A DNA stretch of 30,330 nt from Micrococcaceae bacterium UBA6021 (GTDB lineage Bacteria > Actinomycetota > Actinomycetes > Actinomycetales > Micrococcaceae). The DNA is taken from positions 14,973-45,302 of the forward strand of contig DIZT01000003.1 of the NCBI GenBank assembly GCA_002427975.1, in the 5' to 3' direction. This document shows, one piece after another, positions 25,332 through 30,330 of this stretch; the stretch's first letter is position 1; every line of letters begins with the position of its first letter. The position numbers were made by a program, and so were the translations under genes. The notes under the pieces were generated by a model. That model was not told where the DNA came from and did no database searches. It saw nothing but the letters and a program-made list of their open reading frames with translations.

Positions 25332-27632
25332 TCAAGGCTCAGGAACGTCAATGCTTATCCCAAAGGATTCGCGCCGGTCAGCAGGCCCGGTGGCGCCGGC
25401 GATCATCAATTTTTCCCCCGTGATCCCGATGGCAGAAACACTGAGATCCTCCTGTTCGAGTGCAGTGTGGTCCACGGGCCGGGCCGCAAACTGCCTCCCG
25501 TCGCCGCTCACCATAAGAACAGGAGTATGTTGCCGTGGCGGCCCCTGGGTTGCGAGCAGCACGAACCCTTCGCCGTTGACAGTGATCCGGGGGAGGGCCA
25601 CGTCCTGATCGGTTGAGGAAGCGTCCAGGTCGGTTCCGTGCTCCCAGGTCAGTCCGTTGTCGCCGCTGGAGAATGTCGAATAGCGATTCGGTTTCCCCGT
25701 GGAGCTGTGTTTCACCACGGCGACCGTCCGCGATGGCCCGGCAGTGAGTGACACAACATGGGCATCCGTGTAGCCCTCGGCTCGGGGGAGCAGCACCGGC
25801 GTCCAGGTCCGGGCGTCAGCGGATGCCCACACCGTTGCTGTACGTAGCTGCCCCTCGTCGATGGATCCGCCGGCCAGCACTGTCCGGGCCGGTGTCTCGG
25901 CCAGTGAACCGATGTAGCGGCCTGCGGCTGGCTTGCCCCGGAATTCGCTTCCCTGGACATGGCTCCACTTGGCCCCGTCGTCAGACACTGCGATTCCCGC
26001 ATGGTCGGCACCATCGGCAGTGAACCATCCCGCCGCGAGGAAGCCGTGGCTCGAGGGAAGCACCGCTGTCACCGGAGAGTCCCCGTTCTCAGTGCCGGCG
26101 CCGAAGATGTTGCCGGTGTACACCGACCATGCTCCGCCGTCGGGCCGTGACCAGATGACCGGCAGCCGGCTGTTGGCTGTCCTGCTGCTCCCCAACAGCA
26201 TCAGGCCGCGGGGTCCGGCCGCCATGGTGTCCAAGGTCTGGTTCTCGTCACTGACCAGAGTGGTGTACTTACTGAAGTTCCTTTCGCCCTCCAGCTCCCA
26301 GATCGTGGGCTGGGAACCGACCGATCCGAAGGCCAGCGGTTGGCCACTGCCGCTGCTGAACCCGGTGATATGCGGTTCCTTCCCGGCGGTGAGCAACGGC
26401 GCCGCGGCTTCCAGGGCAGCATGCCGTTCGGTCACGGCTCCGCCGGCGTCCACGTGCCAGAGGCGAACCTGGTCGTTTCCATGGTTGGAGTCGGTGCCGG
26501 CCACCAGGAAGCCGTCGGCCACTGCTGTCACGTCGGAATAGAGTCGAAGCCCGTCCCCGGCTGGTTCAGGCATCTGCAGTTCGGACCAGGGTTGTCCAGG
26601 CCGCTGAAGCAGGACCCTGGGTATGTCGACACTCAGCTCGCCGATCATCTGGGTGGCGATCGCTCCTGCGGAACCGTAGGCAACGTCGGACTGCTGAGGG
26701 AATTCCTGGGCTTGGGTGCTCCACGAAGGGTCGGCGGCGAGTTGCCATGCTCCTCCCGGTGTCCAACTGCCGGACATGCCCAGGGGAAAGTCTTTCGGCA
26801 AGTGAACTCCGGGCCACGCATGGCCAGTCACCCTGAAATCTGTTCCCGACCAGGCTGCGGTCCAGAGGGCATTGCCAAGGACCCCAATGCCCGAGGCATC
26901 CGGACTGGCATCCTGCCAGCTGTTCCCGCCGTCGGTAGAGGAGAACGCCCGTGAAAATGGCGGACGGCTGGGATTGACCTCCTGCCCCACGAGAAGCACG
27001 GCGGCCGGGCCCGCGGCCATGCTCAACGGGTGGAAGGTGCCGTGCGCGCGGGGCAGCCCGGCTGCTGTCCCGTCCCGGGCGGTCCAGGCTGAACCGTCGC
27101 GGCTCTGGTAGAGCGTCATGGCCGTGCCGTCGGACTCGCGGTCGGGTGTTGTGGCGAGAAGCCAGCCGTGGGCCGTGCCAACGGCCGCGTTCAGGCGGGT
27201 GGCCGTGGTGTCAAGAATTGGTTCCGGCTGAAGGCTGAAGTCTGTGCCGTTACTGCTGGTGAAGGCGAAGACCTGCCCGTTGCGGTACCCGAGCAGGAGC
27301 CATTGGCCATCGCGGACAGCCGGCAGGTTGTACAGCACCATGGCTGGATCGGCCTGGCCGTCAAACAGCACTGGCTGCCAGGAAACACCGTTGTCCGGGG
27401 AATAGGCAGCCCGATGGCCGTCGAAGCCTGGCGTGGCAATGTCCAGTACGGCCAGGACTTCATGCCCCCGACTCGCCATGTCCCGCAGCGCACTGTTAGT
27501 CCGGTCTTCGCTGGCCAGGGCGGTGTCGATACCGTCGGCATGGAAGGAGAGCCGGGTCTGGTCCAGCCAGTTGCCGTCCGTGCAGCCGGTGCAAAACAGT
27601 GTCAGCGCTGCCACAACGGCAGCCAGTCTCAT
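25332..27632 (-). CDS. Secreted lipoprotein with Asp-box (BNR-like) repeats, probable beta-propeller
   Basis: Function unknown. The 766-residue protein starts MRLAAVVAALTLFCTGC, a short signal peptide ending in a lipobox-like CTGC. The -3 residue is Cys rather than the usual Leu, so the lipobox is atypical. At least seven Asp-box-like motifs (S-x-D-x-G-x-x-W) are spread along it: SPDNGVSW, SRDGSAW, STDGGNSW, SDDGAKW, SADARTW, SGDNGLTW and SGDGRQF. Such motifs occur on beta-propeller blades of sialidases and many non-enzymatic exported proteins. No catalytic sialidase residues were recognised. It stands alone, divergent from the dioxygenase and preceded by a 243-base regulatory region. It appears to be accessory rather than core. 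Confidence 0.8.
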   Translation of the reverse strand: MRLAAVVAALTLFCTGCTDGNWLDQTRLSFHADGIDTALASEDRTNSALRDMASRGHEVLAVLDIATPGFDGHRAAYSPDNGVSWQPVLFDGQADPAMVLYNLPAVRDGQWLLLGYRNGQVFAFTSSNGTDFSLQPEPILDTTATRLNAAVGTAHGWLLATTPDRESDGTAMTLYQSRDGSAWTARDGTAAGLPRAHGTFHPLSMAAGPAAVLLVGQEVNPSRPPFSRAFSSTDGGNSWQDASPDASGIGVLGNALWTAAWSGTDFRVTGHAWPGVHLPKDFPLGMSGSWTPGGAWQLAADPSWSTQAQEFPQQSDVAYGSAGAIATQMIGELSVDIPRVLLQRPGQPWSELQMPEPAGDGLRLYSDVTAVADGFLVAGTDSNHGNDQVRLWHVDAGGAVTERHAALEAAAPLLTAGKEPHITGFSSGSGQPLAFGSVGSQPTIWELEGERNFSKYTTLVSDENQTLDTMAAGPRGLMLLGSSRTANSRLPVIWSRPDGGAWSVYTGNIFGAGTENGDSPVTAVLPSSHGFLAAGWFTADGADHAGIAVSDDGAKWSHVQGSEFRGKPAAGRYIGSLAETPARTVLAGGSIDEGQLRTATVWASADARTWTPVLLPRAEGYTDAHVVSLTAGPSRTVAVVKHSSTGKPNRYSTFSSGDNGLTWEHGTDLDASSTDQDVALPRITVNGEGFVLLATQGPPRQHTPVLMVSGDGRQFAARPVDHTALEQEDLSVSAIGITGEKLMIAGATGPADRRESFGISIDVPEP

Positions 27633-27654
27633 TCATAACGTCATATCTTCCCCC
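27633..27654 (-). promoter_or_regulatory. Ribosome-binding site and three-codon mini-ORF abutting the lipoprotein start
   Basis: On the minus strand GGGGGAAG (27654-27647) is followed after two bases by ATG ACG TTA TGA (27644-27633), whose stop directly abuts the lipoprotein ATG at 27632. The SD spacing suits the mini-ORF start, not the main ATG, which is 17 bases from the G-run. Translation of the lipoprotein may depend on reinitiation. Confidence 0.4.
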
Positions 27655-27667
27655 GGCAGATGATCCA

Positions 27668-27716
27668 GGCCGCGGAAGCGGCCCCTTGCTGGGGAGTCTA
27701 GGCAGGAAGGGGCCGC
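27668..27716. promoter_or_regulatory. Overlapping, mutually exclusive hairpins in the divergent intergenic region
   Basis: Segment A GGCCGC (27668-27673) pairs with B GCGGCC (27678-27683) around a GGAA loop. B is also part of GCGGCCCCTT (27678-27687), which pairs exactly with AAGGGGCCGC (27707-27716). The two stems cannot coexist. If transcribed as the lipoprotein leader on the minus strand, this would be a simple RNA switch-like arrangement. A perfect DnaA-box sequence lies nearby at 27741-27749. Confidence 0.4.
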
Positions 27717-27740
27717 GTGCGCTTGTCACTGAGGGCCGGT

Positions 27741-27749
27741 TGTGGATAA
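27741..27749 (-). other. DnaA-box-like 9-mer
   Basis: TGTGGATAA is the complement of TTATCCACA, a perfect DnaA box of the E. coli consensus. A second copy is at 17076-17084. Neither has a cluster around it, so this is not an origin; a DnaA regulatory site or chance are both possible. Confidence 0.25.
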
Positions 27750-27839
27750 CTATGCCGAGCAGACCGCCAATGGATTCACTTCGCCGCAGACTCAGACCGC
27801 AGCCTGACCGGCTGCCACGGGACCATCACGAAGTTAATG

Positions 27840-27869
27840 ATTGAAGCTTCAATAAAAGAGGCGTAGCAT
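27840..27869 (+). promoter_or_regulatory. Dioxygenase promoter with palindromic operator over the -35 box
   Basis: ATTGAAGCTTCAAT at 27840-27853 is a perfect 14-bp palindrome. It contains TTGAAG (27841-27846), a -35-like box, 17 bases before TAGCAT (27864-27869). Six bases then lead to the ATG at 27876, so the transcript should start at the A of the start codon and be leaderless. A repressor bound at the palindrome would block the -35 box. MarR-family control would suit a dioxygenase gene but is inference. Confidence 0.65.
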
Positions 27870-27875
27870 GGTTGC

Positions 27876-28673
27876 ATGATACAAACACTCGGCCTGCCCC
27901 CGGTTCTCTTCCTCAGCCACGGCGCGCCGCCGCTTGCCGACGACGCTACCTGGACCCGGCAGCTTCACGACTGGTCCGGCACCTTCAGTAAGCCCAAGGA
28001 CATCCTGATGGTGTCCGCGCACTGGGAAAACGCTCCCGTGACGCTCAGCGCCACCCAGCGGGATCCAGGCCTTGTTTATGACTTTGGCGGCTTCGCGCAG
28101 AAGTACTACGACGTCAAATACGACGCACCGCAGGCTCCGGAGCTCGCCACGGAGGTGGAACGGCTGGTGGCCGGGCATGGCCACCACGTTGAGAGCGATG
28201 AGAGCCGTGGGCTGGACCACGGTGCATATGTACCGCTCAAGGAACTGTTCCCCGAAGCAGATGTTCCTGTGGTCCAGATGTCCATGCCCACCCTCGATCC
28301 GCGGGGCCTGTTCAATCTCGGCATGTCGCTGGCACCGCTGCGCGAACGGGGCACCCTCATCGTCGGTTCCGGGTTCACCACGCACAACCTCCGCTGGTTC
28401 AACCCGGCCGGTGGTCCGGACAGTACTCCGCCGGCAGCCTCGAGCGAGTTTGACCACTGGGCGGAAGAGGCCATGGCGCGCGGCGATGTCGATGCCATCC
28501 TGGACTTCCTGAACAAGGCCCCGGCCGCCCGGCAGGCGCACCCGCGCAGCGAGCACTGGGCGCCGCTGTACGTTGCGCTCGGCGCAGCCTATGGCTCCGG
28601 TGAACTGCACGCGAAGACTGCCATCGAAGGATTCTGGTACGGGTTGTCGAAGCGCTCCTGGACGCTGACCTAG
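27876..28673 (+). CDS. DODA-type (LigB-like) extradiol ring-cleavage dioxygenase
   Basis: Predicted non-heme metal enzyme that opens catechol-type aromatic rings, in the family of E. coli YgiD and plant 4,5-DOPA dioxygenase; the substrate is unknown. The metal-binding and catalytic histidines are conserved: H15 (LFLSHGAPP), H49 (VSAHWE), H115 (GLDHGAYVPL) and H227 (SEHWAPLYVALGAA). The protein has 265 aa, the normal size. It begins at ATG 27876 without a Shine-Dalgarno sequence, six bases after a -10 box. It stands alone between the lipoprotein and a transporter remnant; no regulator or downstream catabolic gene is adjacent. Confidence 0.93.
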   Translation: MIQTLGLPPVLFLSHGAPPLADDATWTRQLHDWSGTFSKPKDILMVSAHWENAPVTLSATQRDPGLVYDFGGFAQKYYDVKYDAPQAPELATEVERLVAGHGHHVESDESRGLDHGAYVPLKELFPEADVPVVQMSMPTLDPRGLFNLGMSLAPLRERGTLIVGSGFTTHNLRWFNPAGGPDSTPPAASSEFDHWAEEAMARGDVDAILDFLNKAPAARQAHPRSEHWAPLYVALGAAYGSGELHAKTAIEGFWYGLSKRSWTLT

Positions 28674-28715
28674 AAATTACGCCGGGGTCAATCCGGGGCG
28701 CTGAGAATCAAAGCG

Positions 28716-28748
28716 GCACCGGACCGGCTGCTAGGTGCCTTCCGGTGC
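28716..28748 (+). terminator. Possible terminator after the dioxygenase gene
   Basis: GCACCGGA (28716-28723) and TCCGGTGC (28741-28748) are exact reverse complements with a 17-base spacer. GGCACC can alternatively pair with GGTGCC within the spacer. It lies 43 bases after the dioxygenase stop and has no T-run. It also lies 30 bases beyond the end of the minus-strand transporter remnant. Confidence 0.4.
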
Positions 28749-28777
28749 GTAATGCGGCCCGATCCACGGATACGCGG

Positions 28778-29083
28778 TCATTTCGCCGCAATCGGCGGAT
28801 TTCGTGGCTGCATCTCCAGCTGTTGTTCGGCCAGTAGATCCCGGCGCCGGTCGGTACCCTCCAGATACGGGGCGCCCAGTTCTTCGATCGGCGTTTTGTA
28901 CGTCTCACGGGAGTAGAACACCGAGACGGCCGCGATCAGCATGCACACCGTGGCGAAGATTGCGACGGGAATCCAGCCGGTCACACCGGGGGCCAGCAGC
29001 ACGCCAGCGATCAACGGGGCGAAGCCGGCAAGGACCAGACCGAGCTGGTTGCCCATCGTCATGCCGGTGTAGCGCACTGGCAA
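28778..29083 (-). pseudogene. 3' remnant of an MFS (metabolite:H+ symporter-type) transporter
   Basis: The minus-strand frame (open to 29122) encodes the last 100 or so residues of a major facilitator transporter: LPVRYTGMTMGNQLG, two membrane helices (LGLVLAGFAPLIAGVLL and IPVAIFATVCMLIAAVSVFY), then SRETYKTPIEELG and a hydrophilic tail, which is the usual C-terminus of the MHS subfamily. Full-length members have about 430 residues, so roughly three quarters of the gene is missing. The 13 codons upstream (MPESQWRRGPHPG) do not resemble the family, and no other fragment is seen before the acVLRF1 gene. The gene was probably truncated by deletion. Confidence 0.8.
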
Positions 29084-29152
29084 GCCGGGGTGTGGACCGC
29101 GCCGCCACTGTGACTCTGGCACACGAGGCCTAGGCGGACAGGTTGCAGCGGC

Positions 29153-29827
29153 CTAATCCGGCGCGTCCGCTACCTGGATACGCACGGCACAGACATCCGC
29201 TGCTGCCTTCCTCATCACTGCGCCGTTGGGATCGGGCACATCCAGGAAATCCAGCCGCGGGACGGAGGAATAGAGCCTCAGCGCCGGCTGGTCCATGACC
29301 AGCCAGGCCAGGGTCCGGTCCCCGCCGGGAGCAAGGTACTCGACGGAGTGGCCGCCGAAGATCACTGCTGCGTGAGCCGCCACCTTCTCCACCAGGTCAT
29401 CTGCCTGGTTGGCGCGACGGCGTGCAAACCGCTGCTGGGACTGGCCACCGGCCGCGGACCGGGACTGCACGTAGCGGGACCCTGTCTTGGACGCCAGCAC
29501 GGCGCCTTCCCTGGTCACAGCCACGGCGAAGCCGCCGCGCCGCACGAGCAGCATGCCCGCGGTGCGTGGCTGGGATGCAACGGAAGCCAGCCGTTCCAGG
29601 GGATCCGTGCCCCTTCCGGGCCTCCCATCCGGAGGCCACGGCGCCTGAAGCAGCGCGCTGGTGCCGTCGGCTGCGACAAGCCGCACGCCGTCGTCGTCAT
29701 CGCTGAGCCGGAAGCCGCCGTGCGCGGCGCCGAAGCGTTCCGCCCACCCGGCGAGGCGTTCTCCGGACACAAACGCGGTCCTGACGGACCCCGGACGGGC
29801 GGCGCCGGGGGTGCTGCGTGCGCTCAT
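29153..29827 (-). CDS. acVLRF1-family peptidyl-tRNA hydrolase (Vms1-like release factor)
   Basis: Predicted ribosome-rescue factor that frees nascent chains from stalled peptidyl-tRNA, the actinobacterial relative of eukaryotic Vms1/ANKZF1. The catalytic signature spans residues 116-138: GSRYVQSRSAAGGQSQQRF then ARRR, with a GGQ at 127-129 reminiscent of eRF1-type release factors. An FGG(H) segment follows near residue 157. No zinc finger or ankyrin repeats are present, as expected for the short bacterial form (224 aa). The ATG at 29827 has AAGGGA eight or so bases upstream. It is divergent from rarA, with 61 bases between them. The family call is from motif memory and fairly firm. Confidence 0.85.
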   Translation of the reverse strand: MSARSTPGAARPGSVRTAFVSGERLAGWAERFGAAHGGFRLSDDDDGVRLVAADGTSALLQAPWPPDGRPGRGTDPLERLASVASQPRTAGMLLVRRGGFAVAVTREGAVLASKTGSRYVQSRSAAGGQSQQRFARRRANQADDLVEKVAAHAAVIFGGHSVEYLAPGGDRTLAWLVMDQPALRLYSSVPRLDFLDVPDPNGAVMRKAAADVCAVRIQVADAPD

Positions 29828-29876
29828 GGCGGGATCCCTTGCGTGGAGGGCGGAAGTGGGGCGGTGAACTAATGAG

Positions 29877-29888
29877 TAGCCTATCTAT
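29877..29888 (+). promoter_or_regulatory. Candidate leaderless rarA promoter (-10 TAGCCT)
   Basis: TAGCCT at 29877-29882 is followed by six bases (ATCTAT) and then GTG 29889, putting the last T of the box at -7 from the first base of the start codon. No Shine-Dalgarno sequence is present. Confidence 0.5.
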
Positions 29889-30330
29889 GTGGATGATCTC
29901 TTCGCCCAAGGGCATGGCAATGACGACGACGACAGTGACGAACCGTCGTCGGCCGGCCCTGCCGGGACCGGCCGTACCACCGCGCCCCGCAGTCCCTTGG
30001 CCGTCCGGATGCGGCCGCGCACCCTGGATGACGTGGTGGGCCAGCAGCACCTGCTGGGGCAGGGGTCGCCGTTGCGTCAGCTGGCGGCAGGCACCGACGC
30101 CGTGGGGCCGGCCGGCCCAAGCTCGCTGATCCTGTGGGGACCGCCGGGGACCGGGAAAACCACCCTCGCGCACGTGATCGCCAAGGGCAAGGGCCGGAAG
30201 TTCGTGGAACTGTCCGCCATCACTGCAGGAGTCAAGGACGTTCGGCGCGTCATGGACGAGGCCCTGACAGCGCGGGACCTCTACAAAACCACCACGGTGC
30301 TTTTTCTTGACGAGATCCACCGCTTCAACA
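29889..30330 (+). CDS. rarA: Replication-associated recombination protein RarA (MgsA), 3' end cut by window edge
   Basis: AAA+ ATPase of the RarA/MgsA/WRNIP1 family that acts at stalled replication forks. The first 147 residues are visible. An N-terminal acidic linker (NDDDDSDEP) is followed by [20 protein letters not shown], Walker [38 protein letters not shown] and Walker [12 protein letters not shown]. The HRFN ending distinguishes RarA from RuvB, which has HRM or HRL. The start is GTG at 29889, preceded by a well-placed -10 box and no ribosome-binding site. An ATG at 29887 is in another frame. The frame is open to the end of the window. Confidence 0.94.
   Translation, partial: MDDLFAQGHGNDDDDSDEPSSAGPAGTGRTTAPRSPLAVRMRPRTLDDVVGQQHLLGQGSPLRQLAAGTDAVGPAGPSSLILWGPPGTGKTTLAHVIAKGKGRKFVELSAITAGVKDVRRVMDEALTARDLYKTTTVLFLDEIHRFN

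Overview
The window is a GC-rich chromosomal segment from a high-GC Gram-positive bacterium, most likely a Micrococcaceae actinobacterium of the Arthrobacter/Pseudarthrobacter type. This rests on codon use strongly biased to G/C in third positions, frequent GTG and TTG starts with good Shine-Dalgarno sequences, leaderless TANNNT-type promoters, actinobacteria-restricted families (MurT/GatD, acVLRF1, the DUF349 coiled-coil protein, a membrane-anchored cyclophilin), and a gene order that follows the thrS to rarA region remembered from Mycobacterium tuberculosis. No rRNA, tRNA, CRISPR array, prophage or insertion sequence was seen.

Layout. Positions 1-3195 hold thrS (5' end cut by the window edge), a HIT-family Ap4A hydrolase/phosphorylase-like gene and a pgsA-type phosphatidyltransferase. 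Positions 3337-7272 hold the two subunits of PLP synthase, pdxS and pdxT, with the opposite-strand lipid II amidation pair murT-gatD lying between them. Positions 7276-13926 form the core yebC-ruvC-ruvA-ruvB-yajC-secD-secF run (Holliday junction processing, then the Sec accessory complex). A bifunctional Rel (p)ppGpp synthetase/hydrolase follows, facing an orphan AbiEi-like gene whose reading frame runs into the rel 3' end on the other strand. Then come the minus-strand DUF349 and cyclophilin genes, hisS, an APC permease and aspS.

From about 24.4 kb the content becomes accessory: a GNAT acetyltransferase, a large lipoprotein with Asp-box (beta-propeller) repeats, a DODA/LigB-type dioxygenase with an operator-like palindrome over its -35 box, and a 3' remnant of an MFS transporter. 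Core genes resume with acVLRF1 (ribosome rescue) divergent from rarA, which is cut by the right edge.

Theme: most genes serve translation and its quality control (ThrRS, HisRS, AspRS, Rel, acVLRF1, YebC), recombination and fork repair (RuvABC, RarA), and the cell envelope (PgsA, MurT/GatD, SecDF/YajC, cyclophilin). No clear new multi-gene system was found. The best leads are a palindromic element downstream of pdxS, four promoter-start arrangements predicted to be leaderless, a MurT without its zinc-ribbon cysteines, a LexA-like box between ruvC and ruvA, a HisRS with eukaryote-like motifs, and the Asp-box lipoprotein locus with its odd leader. Statements about other genomes come from memory; no search was run.
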